From: Lepeophtheirus salmonis
Taxonomy: Eukaryota > Arthropoda > Copepoda > Siphonostomatoida > Caligidae
Length of the DNA stretch: 64,000 bases
Direction: 5' to 3'
Assembly: GCF_016086655.4 (NCBI RefSeq)
Contig: NC_052133.2
Span: 50,274,383 to 50,338,382, forward strand
In this document: one piece after another, positions 20,641 to 32,672 of the stretch
Position numbering within the stretch: the stretch's first letter is position 1
How the letters are laid out: each line of letters starts with the position of its first letter
The notes under the pieces: generated by a model
The model's input: only the letters and a program-made list of their open reading frames with translations
Database searches by the model: none
What the model was told of the DNA's origin: nothing
Translations under genes and position numbers: made by a program

Positions 20641-23439
20641 TTATATTTTGCCATCCTTCTTTTTTTTTACTAATCAATGAGTAAAGATAGGTAGGGCATG
20701 AAATGCACTTATAAATACATTAATTAAGATGTTCAATTAAAAAAATATAGAAAAACCTTTAAAAAAAGATTATTAGAAAAATATAAATCAAATTTTGCCA
20801 AATGACCATTTCGAAAATGCAAAAAGAGAAATTGAGTCTTATATCAATATTAAATGTGCGTCGAGGTAGTGTAATTAATGTACAAAATGATCAATTATTG
20901 AAGGTCATTCCATCTGAAATTTCTTAATTACCGCAAATTAATATGTATTTTTTTAATATATAATTACTCTGCGTCCTTTTTAATTTTTGTAAAAAAAATA
21001 TACAATGAATCGTATAAATATATATAATCAAAGAAATTTAGTATTTCCAGCTACAAGTTTTAAATACAAAAATGTTCCTGTATTTTATTTTCAGCTGTTG
21101 ATGTTTCTGTTTCTTTTTATTTAATATATGTAGCAAACGTGGATACCAACAACTATTGATACATGAATTGCATACATAGGAAGAATTGATAGCAAACCAC
21201 CAATTGATTTTGTGTCTTTTTTCAGTTTCTTTTCGGAGGATTGATCACGTGATACAATAGAGAATACGATACAAATATTTCTGGTATTCGGAAAGCCTAG
21301 ACCGATCTGAGGTCCCTATTACTTGTGTTGCAATAGTCTGAGAGGTTAAATCGAAGATTTGACTTTAAATCAATTTGGATTACTTTAGGGCGAATATTTT
21401 ACAATACTAGATTGTTTTAATAAAAGAAGGTGCTGTTCCAATTTTTGAAAAGAAATTTTTTAAATCAGCAGTTATCAGTATGTAGACAAAAAGGGAAAGG
21501 GTACACGTCCAACTGAGTGACAAGGGGATCATGGAGTCTTGTTTAGGTGATTAAAAGTATAGTGGCTTTAGGTCAAAACCTTGAGAGGTCTGCAGTAGAC
21601 CCAGGAAATTAGGAATCATTGAAGATATGGATACCGCAATCATCAGAAGTCCAGCCAATTCGATCAAGTAGCTTAGCAAGGCTCTCAATATCTGTGATTG
21701 GACTGTAAGGATGTATGTAAAGTATTTTGAAAATGCCTAACCATTTCGCACAGACTATGACCTCACAATTTAAAATAATCATAAAAAGTGTTTTATTGTT
21801 GACAAACAAAACAAAACTCAAAGCAATCTTGTACTCTGATCTACTTGGGGGAGGGGGTACTATAGTTGTACGGGGTATTATTGACACATTTTATCCCAGT
21901 ACGACATATACTAAATTTGTACTGGAAACAGTCATACCGTGTATAGAAAAAGTAATGAATCTTCTAAAAATATAGTTTTAAATAGGTGTTGTTTATTAAA
22001 TCTTAAAGTTCCGATTATTTTTGAATAGCTTAGATTCTAAGACTTTGATTGATGTACATTAGGGGGTATCACGGGAGCCCAAAATTGAGCTATTACGCAT
22101 TCAAAATGTACCAGCCCTCCCCCCTTTTTGTTTTGTCTGAAAGATTTATGTATGAAGTAAAAAGAAGTTATAATATAAAGTTGTTTTTCTTATAAATAAA
22201 AAAGCTTTATGTGCTTTAAAAGTGATATTGCACGATACACCTTTTTTGCTGAATTTAAATCCCATACTTTTACAGCGAGATAAACGTTGTGCCCCCCCCC
22301 GGGTTTAGTGCGAAAAATAGACGAAAATGATAAAAATTACTGATGAAAAGGAGAAAATTTTGCCAATATTACAACAATTACTACAAAATGACAAAATTTA
22401 ATTATAAATTACAAAGAACATTAAATAAAGTAAGACCTTAAATTGTATATGGTTATTTATTCTATAATTTATGTATGAAGGCAAAACTTCCCAGTCCTAA
22501 ACTGCACAGGCGTAACTTCCGGTCACTGAAAAATATAGTTATTTATACGCATCAATCACTGCAGTTCTTGATTAGAATCCGATTTTATACTTCTATAAAA
22601 ACTAAAGAGCTCCATAAAGAAAAATATACTATAATATATTGACAAACGAGTTTAACTAGTTCTTCGACAAAGATCATAGGTCAAAGCAATTTATTCCAAA
22701 TGAAACAACTAAAAGAGATTTATTTTTTTTGGGCTCTCGCGTTTCGTCGCCAACTCTCTACCAACTTGCATTTAAATAAAAACTTGTATGTTGTGATACT
22801 CGTATCTCAAGGTATTACTGTGTTATTGCTAATAACCTTTGCCATAGATGGCATTCATTACTGCAGACTGAGGATTTCAATTTACTAAAGTCTTATTTCG
22901 CTAAACTACCAATGGAAATTGGTCACTATGTATTATTTTTCCATCATAGACTATCTTTCTTCTTGATCCAAGGAAACTTTATTTATTTGCGCGATATAAA
23001 AACAAAATCAAACTGAAATGAAGAAATATTTATCAGCACTGATAAGTGAACTATTAAAGTAATTTGTGAAATTAAAAATAACTACTAACTACAGGTAATT
23101 TTGATAAGTCAAAAAAGACAAAATAGTAATATTTGTTTATAAATGGTCAAATCAAATTAACCAATAACATACAACACAATTGGACAATGCTTTTAATTTA
23201 TTCACGAGGTTATACCACAGACATAAAAATGTAAATTGTACTCTTTAAATCAGCTGTTGATTTTCCAATTATTTTGGCCTTTATTAGTGGGCGCCAATTC
23301 TATAAATCAAATAAACGCAGTCTTACCCTATTCCCTTGCAAAATATCACTTTTTATCATACCGATAAGCTTTATATCTCTTTAGAGTCGACTGATCCATA
23401 AAACATGCCCCACCCCTCCCATCCGTTGAAATTAAAAAT
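20641..23439. other. Gene-free stretch of 2.8 kb
   Basis: No gene recognised. Positions 21190-21280 share sequence with 540-640. The minus-strand open frame 21609-21887 has a non-repetitive C-terminal part (HPYSPITDIESLAKLLDRIG...) but no recognisable family. A run of 10 C occurs near 22292, and a G-rich run at 21850. Positions 23320-23365 repeat part of 17670-17720. Confidence 0.3.
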
Positions 23440-23790
23440 AAACCGAAAATCAACATCTTCAGTGCTTATTACACCTAACAACTTGAAGAATGTTTTGCTT
23501 AGTTGTCATGACGTTTCATTAGATCAGCTACAAGGAGTACAGGGCATAGCGAGAACCGATGTATATCTTCAACTCTACTCATAGTCCACCAAGGACTTAC
23601 AATTATAACTCCACAACTAATTGTATGATTTAATCTCTGTCTTTTATGAGCACTTGCAAATGTTCTTTCAGGTTACGTTTTTATCAATGATTGTTTGTAT
23701 AACGGAGAAAAGGAAGTTCACTCCTTAGGAATTAAATAATAATTGCAACAGCTTAGGAAAATAAAATTTACACTTCAGGATGGCAAAAAA
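23440..23790 (+). repeat. R1 repeat, copy at 23.4 kb
   Basis: Starts AAATAAACCGAAAATCAAC, contains the core TCATGACGTTTCATTAG at 23506 and ends near CAGCTTAGGAAAATAAAATT. The middle differs from other copies by small deletions. Confidence 0.65.
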
Positions 23791-24070
23791 ATGCAATCGA
23801 TTAGTATCTCTAGAGAAATGGTTGATTGAATGTTAATTGCTCAACTGGGATTAGTTCTTGTTAATCTATTAATAATTTACCTTATATCTAAATGAGGAAT
23901 AAGCCTTTTAGATGAAAGGAAAAATTGACCAACTACAAGAGGTGGGAAGAAAGACCTAACACTTCAAATCAAAGTGAAGTCTCAAGTTTTTCCTCACAAA
24001 TCCAAGTCTTTGAATATTTTCATCGAGTCAATTTTGAGTCTTTATAAAATAGAAAATATTTTAAAGAGTA

Positions 24071-24975
24071 CACTAAAGTGAGCGGGGATCAAATTGTTGC
24101 CAAAATATTTTTCTACAAAAAACAACACAAAATATACATTTTTGAACTTTTTTATTGAAAATCAAAACTATGACGAGCATATAGGTATATAGTAGCCATT
24201 CATTCGATATAATCACCGTTGGCATCAATAACAGCCTCAATACGGCCTCTGAACCGGCCGCAGGCTCTTCCAACCATCTCATTGTCCATGTTGCCGAATA
24301 ATTCCTTGATGAAGTCCATCAGGCTGACCTTGGTGCTATGGGGATGTCTGTTGGTATGTCTCTCGACATAGCTCCAGACAAAATAATCCAAAGGCTTAAG
24401 GTAGGGAGAGTTGGGAGGCCACAAATCCTTGGTTACGACGTCATAACAGTTCTCAGTTAACTACTGCATGGAGATATTGGACACATGGCAGGGTGCTGAG
24501 TCCTGTTGCCACACCCAGGGCCTGTCTCCGGCCCAGATCCCTCGCCATGGCCTTCATGGAACTGGTAGGGTAATCCTCAACCATCTTCTTCACCTTGTTT
24601 CTTCCCTGACCTTCCTGTCGGCGCCCTCCTCCTTGGGTGCCCTCTTTATGGTGGCATCAACATCCCAGGTGTCATCTAGCTTCTTACAGATAGGCTGAAC
24701 AGTCCGTAAATTCACTCCTAAGGTTGAAGCAATCGTTGAACTGGAGATTTCACCACCATTATTAACCAATGCCATGACTACGGCGGACCTCGAAAGCTCC
24801 TCCTTCCATTTATAGCTCTTTATCTCCTCATATGATGACGGCATGATGCTAACTGAACTACGTATCGTCAGCTGACGAAAATAGCTTTCCTATTTGGTAA
24901 CCGGTTTTTATTTGATAATGTCGTCTTCAAGTTATCAAGGTTTAAAGTAGGCGACAATCTGATCCCCGCTCCCTG
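24071..24975 (-). mobile_element. Deleted maT (DD37D) element, family F3, 905 bp
   Basis: Both ends carry the F3 terminus: AGCGGGGATCAAATTGTTGCC at the left (shifted by a few extra bases) and its inverse GATCCCCGCTCCCTG at the right. TA flanks both sides (24069-24070 and 24976-24977). It is on the minus strand. Compared with the 1333-bp relative at 36153-37485 it lacks about 430 bp in the middle. The join is GATCTGGGC to CGGAGACAGG, where the long copy has CTGG at both breakpoints. It sits inside an older repeat (ACTCGAG/GAGTCT motifs on both flanks, 23930-24060 and 25000-25080). Confidence 0.88.
24200..24844 (-). pseudogene. F3 transposase remnant: N-terminus joined to C-terminal third
   Basis: The minus-strand start is the ATG at 24842-24844 (MPSSYEEIKSYKW). 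An N-terminal HTH (ISSSTIASTLGVNLRTVQ) and the linker KRAPKEEGADRKV follow. The frame then shifts near 24600 and jumps over the first catalytic region into RPWVWQQDSAPCHVSN, DLWPPNSP and PLDYFVW. The C-terminus reads ACGRFRGRIEAVIDANGDYIE and ends at TGA (complement of 24200-24202). The second and third aspartates remain and the first is deleted. Its C-terminal frame is better preserved here than in the full-length copy at 36285-37362. Confidence 0.85.
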
Positions 24976-25085
24976 TATATCAATTGAAAATTTTTTAATG
25001 ACTTAGATTTTGAGTCCAGGTCACGTCTCGAGTCTTTGATTGTGTGATAAGAGGAGCCAGAAGTCTTCAAGACCAAGTCCTTACC

Positions 25086-25285
25086 TCTAGTATTGTTTTA
25101 TTCATTATTTATTTTGTCCAGTCCCATCAGTCCTTAAGACCGTCGGTCCTTGGACTGTCGGTACTAGAACAGATTAAAAAAAAAAAAGAATTACATCGAT
25201 TGACGTAATCAAGGACCAAACTTTATAATATGAAGGACTGAAATGGATCTGACCGAGGCTGAACTGGCTCAACAAAACACTACTT
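25086..25285 (-). repeat. R5 MITE-like repeat, copy 2
   Basis: About 200 bp. The left end CTAGTATTGTTTTATT and the complement of the right end (GTAGTGTTTTGTTGAG) form short imperfect terminal inverted repeats. Inside are CCAGTCCCATCAGTCC, GACCGTCGGTCC, an A run and GGACTGAAATGG. It has the same motif order as 17404-17600 and 50420-50668 and no coding capacity. Confidence 0.6.
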
Positions 25286-26118
25286 ATCTCTGCTAACAAC
25301 TACCAACTGATTTTTTGGCATTTTTTTCTTTCTCTTATTGAAGGTGAAAAGATCATATCATGTTTATACCTTTAAAAAACAATATATTTTTCCCCATAAA
25401 AGAGACACTATTATTACTAATTATTATTAAAAAAATCAGTTTAAGACTTCTTCGGATATTCAAATCAGAGAAGGAAGAAAGATTTTAAAAGATCTAAATA
25501 GGATTGAGAGTAATTAATTACTCCTCATAGGAACAACATAAAGTAAACTATTTTTTTTGTTTTTGTTTTAGATATGTAAATTTTTCATCGTTAATGTTTT
25601 AACCTTCGTTATTTTATTTTGAAAAAAATGCTTAAATATTAATTTTAATGATAGCTAGGTACAAAAAAGATGGATGTAGGAAATCCTAATTAGAACCTTC
25701 TGTCCAGAGCTACTTGTCACGTGTTGACCATTGACTTTTTTATAATGAAAAGTCCTATTTGTAAATAATTGCGGCCTTTGCTACATACTCAGGTATTCCT
25801 GAGTAGATATTGATGGTGGCTTTTTTTAAGTGAAATTAAACACTTATTTATCGTATTTTCTAAAAATCGTTGGTACCTCTGAATTTCTGAACCTACTTGC
25901 TTTTAAATAATATATCACATGTTCAATTGGGAGTAAACATTTGGATGCCAACAAAACGTAACAACGAATATTTGATCCGATCGTAGCGCTATGGTCAAAT
26001 GGGAAGATTGTTCACATCGTAAAAGTAAGTATCGGATGTGACGGTGAAATCTGAACAATATATATATTAAACTTTTAATATTTGTAGACCATTTGTATTG
26101 CTATATTGTCTCCTATAA
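25286..26118. other. AT-rich spacer
   Basis: No gene or clear repeat recognised apart from short AT runs. Confidence 0.3.
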
Positions 26119-26450
26119 TCTTCAATGTAGCCCTCTCATACGTCTACTATGGTCTCAAGACGCATCCTGATAGCTTCGTATGCATTTCTTAGATATTCTT
26201 TGGACATATCGGTTCATAGTTCGTTTAGAGTGGCCTTCATGGACATTATGTTTGTGTCCCTATTCGTACAGGTCTTAGTCTTTACACGTAACCAGCAGGC
26301 GTAGTCAAAAGGGTGAATACAGGGGCCATATTTCTTTTGGCCAGAAATTGATGTTATTACTCAACCATCTTTGAGCAGCTTCGACAGTGTGGGCAGAAGC
26401 ACTGTCTAATTGCAGTACCACATTATCATCCAGGAAGTTAGCCCAAACCC
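26119..26450 (-). pseudogene. Tc1/mariner transposase C-terminal fragment, family F9
   Basis: The minus strand reads WANFLDDNVVLQLDSASAHT, VEAAQRWLSNNINFWPKEIW, then (after a frame change) PFDYACWLRVKTKTC, MSMKATLNEL, a stop, MSKEYLRNAYEAIRMRLETI, a stop, EGYIE. This is the second catalytic aspartate (LD, normally QD), the FWPKE.WP linker, the third aspartate (PFDY) and the C-terminal tail of a maT/Tc1-type transposase. The N-terminal half is missing and the sequence differs from the other families in the window. No terminal repeats were found. Confidence 0.65.
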
Positions 26451-28619
26451 ACAAAGAAAACCTCAGATTTTATTTCCAGCATCAAGAAACACGCGGATTA
26501 CAATCAGACGTCATTTTCTTGATAACTGAAATAGATTGACAAATGAAATTTTACACAGTGTTATGAAATGTTTAACGTTCCTAACTTTATGACTGTACGT
26601 CTCTGACAAACTCATCAGAACCTCTCATTTTGTCAATAACCTAGTGGTCAGATTTCAGCCTTGCCCACCGCTAAATATACGACCCGTCCATTGCACAGCT
26701 GATCAAAAAACGCATGAAACGAACAAAAGAGAGTGAGAAGCTCGTCAGTCATTCAAGAGTGACTTGTAAATATCGTCATCGTATGGGAAGAAAAATCGTA
26801 GTTTCAAGGACAAAAATTTCAGATGTCTCCAGAATATTGATTTGTCGTCATATGTACGGGTCCTTGAGGATTTTTTTTTTAATTCTTATGAAAGACCAGG
26901 GCATATAATGCAAAGAAATAGTAAACTTTTAGATATGGGCAAAAGATTCTTTAAAATATTTCAAGTCTACAACACTTGTAATAACATATCATATGTATTA
27001 TCTACGTTCGGCTCAAGCCATAGTTTTTGGACTATTACTTCCGCCTGAAACTGAATGTTCCTTTATAAAATGATGCGGTAGAATTGAATCAAATATTTTT
27101 TATTCTCGTTATGTTTGCATTGACATGCATATCACTTAAAAGCTGATAGACTAAGAAATTTAGTGATAACAACGTTTTTTTTTAATTTTCTTAAATAAGT
27201 AATTATTTTCAACTTTTTTAAACAAAACAATGAATAAGTATCAACAGCAAACTTATGCCTTACATTTAAAATACTCTTTTTCGCATATTATTTTTACTGT
27301 TTTTAAGTTAAGCATTACAAGTACCTCATGCATCAAAATCGGCAAGAATTGGCCTTTTTTGAAGTATTGGTGTAAAGTATTAGTTATAGGACTAAGTTCC
27401 ATAAACCCGATCCCACCAATATCTAAGCAAAATTATTTTGATAAGTAGATAATATGACTTATTTGAGCTCATTTTTTGAAGACAAAATTACGGTTACAAA
27501 TCAAAAAAATAGCTTAAACAATGTCGTTCAAACAAATCAAAAAAATAGAAATGAAGGGTGGAAAGTTCATTGAAAGATTATACAAATTTGCAGGTATGTA
27601 GAGGAAATTCACTTGAAAGTAACATTTTAGAAATGGCCACATTTTTAGTACCCTATACATTTGAATTGCATCATGGACAAGAGTCTCTAAGAAGTTCTGT
27701 AATGGTAGGAGTTGGTTGAACGGTTTACTCTTAAACCATATAGGTACATTTTTACGAAATATTTCCTTCTTGTATGTTTCTTGAATAATGTTGTTTATAA
27801 CAGAAATGAAGTCTAGTACTGTCTATATTATCTGAGTCATGTTCGAGTCATCAGTATTCATCCCGGTTCCATTAAAAAAGATAAGGACCTGAACTCGAGC
27901 ACTGGTTTTACATATGTAAACACCGGATATAAAACATAGTTAGAACTGGAGATAATTCAAGACCTATTTGATTCATGTAGCCAATCATGTAAAATAATTG
28001 AAAATTTATCGTCAGTGTCGCAAGTATTTTTTTTTTTTTTTAGCAATGAGGCAATTGAAATTAGATCAGAGACTGAGGGGCAAGGACTTTAAATATAGAT
28101 ATTATGCGCCAACCAGAAATTAATTAACTCCTGAGCACAGAGACTAATTAACTTTTTTTAAATTTAAATTTTTTAATAACTAATTATGATTATTAAATGA
28201 ATATCTTTTATTCATATCCGTGATTAATAAAAAGTTAATAATTTAAAAAAACTAAACAGTTTTGTTATTTATTTATTAAATTCCTTTATACATAATACGG
28301 AATCAGAATCGTCCATAAAGATGATATCGGAAACGGAATTGCCAAAAACTATTTACTATTGGTGCATCGCTAGATATGAGTAATAATTAATATTTATATT
28401 AAAATGTTTCTTAAAGACGTTTTATGCCAAGAAAACTTTGTTAATATTTAATATAAATTTCTGATGCTCTAATTGTAAAATTATTTGAATGTTAGAGGTA
28501 GTGAATTACTTTCAAGTATTTGACTAACTAAATACAACGATTTAAGAAGAATGGCAAAGTTCCCATCAATTTTTTCCATTTATATCAGCTGAATCTGGAT
28601 TTCTTAGATAATGAAATAG
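26451..28619. other. Gene-free stretch of 2.2 kb
   Basis: No gene recognised. A minus-strand frame without start codon is open for about 75 codons around 27540-27750 but matches no family I know. Positions 28300-28375 contain GGAATCAGAATCG and GGAAACGGAATTGCC motifs like those near 1075-1125 and 2930-2975. Confidence 0.3.
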
Positions 28620-28860
28620 GGGGAAGCAAAAAGTTAGAGATTGCGGTATTGGTCCGTACCGGCCATAGCAACTCTGACTAAGATGCTGAATATAGAGGGT
28701 CAGAAAGCTTGTGGAGAACAGAAAAGGCTTCAGGGATCGGCCTAGAAGTGGTAGATCAATAAAAAAAACATATGAAATGCAGAACTACCTTCCAACCTCG
28801 TCTGAATGCTGAATTGAAGCTCGAGGAAATCAAATTCTACAAAATAACTTTCATAATTTG
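28620..28860 (+). pseudogene. Tc1/mariner N-terminal HTH fragment, family F12
   Basis: The plus-strand translation, with a stop and a frame change, gives EIAVLVRTGHSNSD, then KMLNIEGQ, then DRPRSGRSIKKT and LNAELKLEEI. That is the layout of the first helix-turn-helix and the GRPR-like linker of Tc1 transposases (TGHS...IAKMLNI...TVWR, DRPRSGRP). It is only the DNA-binding end; nothing catalytic follows. Confidence 0.45.
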
Positions 28861-29004
28861 TTTAAAAAAAAGATTCTTTTAAATTTTCCTGTACAATTTC
28901 ATTCTAATATGTTGCACATGGTTATTTTTAGCACAATCAAAGTGTTGAAAGACTTTTTGAACACCCGGATATTATATGATACAGTGAGTGGACATTTAGT
29001 AGTA

Positions 29005-30025
29005 AACTTGTTTTCCAAATGGCATTTCACTGAAGGAAAATTTGTGGAATGTACATTTTGTGGAAGGACAATTTGCCGAAAAGAAATTTCGCCGTAGAAA
29101 TCTTTTGTGATATTTGCCCGAAAAATTGTATTAAAATTATTGATTTAGGTATGCAATTGTAAAGGATTTTTCAATAAGAGATGAAATTTTGAATAGCCCA
29201 CAATTTCGGTGATGTCACTTTTAAAGCTCTAATTTGTTTACAATTGACAGGAACAAACTATGCCATGAATAAAAATGGAACGATACACGGTTCAACAACG
29301 CATTGAAATGATTAAAGTTCACCATAAATATGGGGGAAATATGGCAGAGACGGTTTGTGAAACTAAAACATTTTTGGGTCGTTGTGAAGCACCATGTAGG
29401 ACCGCGATACAAACATTGGTTCGAAAAATTATTGTTGAAAAGCCTTTCCACCCTCAACCTGGAGCTGTTTGGTGCGGTTTATGGTCCAGCTGTGTCAATG
29501 GACATGGACTGTGTCAGTGGCATAGGGGCACTGAGATCTGGTGATTTAACACGATGGGACTTCTTCCTTTGGGGTAACATGAAAGATAAGGTCTACGCCA
29601 ACAGCGTTCAAATCTTTACCGTTGACGTATTATCAATAAATTAAATATTATACGAACATGACAGCAATTCTAATGAAAGATGTTTTAATCACTTCTCCCT
29701 AATTAATTCTCATTCGACATGATAGATTATTCATATTGGAAAATACTCATGGATTGACAAAATTTATTGAGTACTTTATTTCATCATCTAATTTGGTTCA
29801 TTGCGGTACGTATAGTGGGCCCTTCTCTATGGGAAGGTAATTGCTCTTAGGTGATATTATCCTTGTTCGTTAATACATAAGTATTTATCATAATATCACA
29901 TTAAACTGAATTAAAATATACAATGGGATTTATCAATAAATTAAATATTATTTTTCGGCCAAATTGTCCTACGGAGAAATTTCATTTGGCAAATATGTTT
30001 TAGAGCAATTGTCCTCCAATCATAT
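29005..30025 (+). repeat. R6 foldback element, copy A, containing a transposase remnant
   Basis: The left arm (29005-29097) carries AAATGGCATTTCACTG, AATGTACATTTTGTGG, GGACAATTTGCCG and AAATTTCGCCG. The right arm (29945-30025) carries the inverted set (GGCCAAATTGTCC, GAAATTTCATTTGGC, GCAATTGTCC). The central part 29683-29850 (GATTATTCATATTGG, ATCTAATTTGGTTCATTG, GTACGTATAG, GGGAAGGT) recurs in copies B and C. A Tc1/mariner remnant (29158-29645) lies between the left arm and this centre, so it probably inserted into the repeat. Confidence 0.6.
29158..29645 (+). pseudogene. Mariner-like transposase remnant, family F11 (MERYT-type), multiply deleted
   Basis: From the ATG at 29275 the frame reads MERYTVQQRIEMIKVHHKYG, then TKTFLGRCEAPCRTAIQTLV, the N-terminal HTH of a mariner-like family widespread in arthropods. 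It then skips to VWCGLW, a motif from the middle of the catalytic domain, and, after a frame change, to LTRWDFFLWGNMKDKVYA, equivalent to the third-aspartate region near the C-terminus. At least two internal deletions therefore occurred. The left end may be near 29158 (TGTAAAGGATTTTTCAATAA). No right terminal repeat is found. ATCAATAAATTAAATATTA occurs both at 29631 and 29934. Confidence 0.65.
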
Positions 30026-31406
30026 AATATATTCCTTTGCTTATTAATCCTTAATAACCACTCTACTGTTTATTCGCCATTCTTTTATTTTTTATTAAAA
30101 AAAACGTACAGTTAATTAATCTCTTTAATAAGTTTTTTGATAACTAGAGATCTTTTAGTTGAATGAAACTTATATCATAAAATAATTAAATACTAGACTT
30201 GTAGGAAATATATTTAAATGCAGTGAGCAAGACTACTGACCATCTCTTGCTGAACTACAGACCTTTATGGTTAAACTTGTGAACATATATAAGTTGCTTG
30301 AGATTTTTGGGGTAACAGCCGATAGAGAAAATTATTTAAAAGACTATTATGGGAAAGAGGAGAATAAGGTTAACTCCATTATTAAGAAAAGTTGGTATGA
30401 ATTAATTTCAATAACTCATTGTTCATTAATTATTGAATTAGTAAATGCTTAGAATTCTATGGACAATCCGGTAAAACCACAAGAAATCCAGGGAAAATGG
30501 GGTCCTGAAAGAGAAACCTAGCTTTGACTATGTTTTTTTTTAATTAAAAAAGATTTCCCATTTTATCCACCTAAATAAACATAACATCCCATATATAATT
30601 GATTCAAAAATGTTAATTTGATAGTAATAGTTAAAAGGAAAAAAGGGAAAAAAAAAAGAAAATACTTTTTGCCAAAGACAACCTGAACAACTTTTTTTTA
30701 TTTGAATTTCTCATTATATAACATGATATTTCAAAATACAACCCTTTTTATGTACAATGTACATGTGAATATTTACATTGCAAACATCGCCTAGATCATG
30801 CACAATATTATGCCCACATAGGTGGTAAAACTGAAAATCAAATACTCAATTCCACACCTTTTTGTTGTTCCTTAGATATGGCTTTTATACACAGTTATTT
30901 AACACTTTTTCTTCCGCATTAAAAAGGAATTTTGCAAACAAATACGTAGTCATAAAGGTTAATGTTGCTATAATATTATACACCTATGTGAATTAGGATT
31001 TCTCATTTCCCAGAAAACAAATGTTTAGATTAGTGGATCCCGTTAGATAATATTACATATGTTAGTATGACTTTATGATAGTTCCTCAAATAAATAATCA
31101 ATGCTCATATTCTTCATTTCTATTATTATCACTAGATTTAGAATTTTTGAGTAATTTTTGGCCAAAATGAGTAAAAAAATATCCCTTGGATTTCTGAAAA
31201 GTGATTATCCAAAATATCAAAATTTAGCAATTCGTATATATAGAAAAATATTGTTTTATAAGATTGCTTTAAAGTAATTTGAGTTGTTCTATATTTATCA
31301 AAATTTATTCATAAATTTTGCAATATCATATCAGCAAACTAATATTATAGAAATATTTTCCTCCGTAAATTTTTGTCTTCGATCAGTATTGGTAGTTTTA
31401 AATATT
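30026..31406. other. AT-rich spacer
   Basis: Nothing recognised. A small open frame at 30267-30452 has no family resemblance. Confidence 0.3.
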
Positions 31407-31646
31407 CTAAAAGACATCCACATTAGTAGCTGAAGGAAATTTGAAGTTACCGAGATCTTCAGGAGTTATGTTAGATAGAGGCATCGCGTCATCACCGCTA
31501 CTGATATTACGTCTATATCTGTATATCATTAAATGTACGATTTCCAGTAAAATAAATATTCCCCGGGACCTTTCATCAAATGTAAAACACCAATAAATCC
31601 CGGGATCCCGAGAGAAAAACCCCGATGCGATTACATATATTTTCAA
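31407..31646 (-). other. Unassigned open frame with a hydrophobic segment; possible host exon
   Basis: A minus-strand frame of 79 codons. A hydrophobic stretch (GIFILLEIVHLMIY) is followed by basic residues (RYRRN) and a polar tail (SSGDDAMPLSNITPEDLG...), ending in TAG. Hydrophobic segment, positive stop-transfer and polar tail are what the last exon of a membrane protein could look like. It is free of transposon signatures and is not repeated elsewhere in the window. I see no convincing splice acceptor or family match, so chance remains quite possible. Confidence 0.2.
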
Positions 31647-32529
31647 TCCTATAAATGTTATTGACTAGACTTTGATTCCGCTTATGTTTAATTATTTATG
31701 ACTTAGAAATCTAATTAACACAGGTATGTCCTAGATTATTATCTCAAAAAAAAAAAAAAAAATCACCAATAGATAAACCACATTTTTTACTTATCTCCTG
31801 TGACTTATTTGTCCATGGGATCTTAATTATATATTTATATATGTAGGATGCTCAAATCAACCTTGAGGCCTTATCACATTCTACATATGAGGGCCAAATT
31901 ATAATGAAGTCACCATAATTAGATATTATTTACCCAAGGCTTAACTTTTTATACTTAATATGCGAATTAATTAATATATAATTGGTCTCAATTCATGGAA
32001 AATAAATAATAATAGCACACAAAAGAATGGAGAGAAAAAATTACGCTTATCAAAATTATTCATAATAAGGTCATTATAAAGAAATAAAAAAATGTCCATA
32101 ACCCATCTGCCTGCCTGCCTACATACAAGACCTTGATATATTATCCTTTTCGATATAACATAAAGCCCTGATAAACAGGGATTGTCTGAAGTAATTAGGC
32201 GTCAAAGAAGAGGCAAAATTGATATAACATATTAATATAATAGATAACTGAGATATGAGTTGTCCTAAACGCCTCTGAGATTTCATTCATCTTTAAACAG
32301 GGTATGTATACATTTAATCACATATGAAATATTTTCAAACTATAAAATTTTGCTTATATTTTTTTAATTAATAGATTCAGATAGTGAGATAAGGTTTTAA
32401 TCCTTAAGCATCTCATTATATAAGAAATAATTTATGTATGTGTTTATATATAATAAAAATAATGATGGCTTACAAATTGATAAAATATATCCCAGTTGAC
32501 GAAAACCAAACATATTTTCCAATGTGTAT
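31647..32529. other. AT-rich spacer
   Basis: Nothing recognised except a poly-A run at 31746-31762 and a short CTGC tandem near 32108. Confidence 0.3.
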
Positions 32530-32672
32530 AAGTTAGCTTGTCAATACCTCGTAACAACAAGTACATCAGTATCAAGTGAAAAAAAAAAATCGACAGCTTG
32601 CCGTATTGTGACTGCTCATCGGTCTAGCTTATTACCAGAAAATGAAGACTATCTCTTCTTTTTGCAAAAAAC
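32530..32672 (+). pseudogene. hAT transposase dimerisation-domain fragment (ZBED-like)
   Basis: The plus strand reads LACQYLVTTSTSVSSE, then STACRIVTAHRSSLLPEN, then FFLQK. The hAT C-terminal dimerisation domain typically reads LA..YL..P.TS..SERVFSTAG.IVTAKRS.LLPEN...L.FL.KN. The match in order and spacing is good, but the SERVF part has become EKKK and the TAG motif TAC. Nothing upstream of the domain is recognisable, so this is a truncated C-terminal relic of a hAT family different from that at 18390-19081. Confidence 0.65.

Noticed and set aside
24468..24698. Plus-strand open frame opposite the F3 derivative
   Set aside because: Shadow of the minus-strand transposase.
27540..27750. Start-less minus-strand open frame as a transposase end
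   Set aside because: No motif matched any transposase tail despite an uninterrupted frame.
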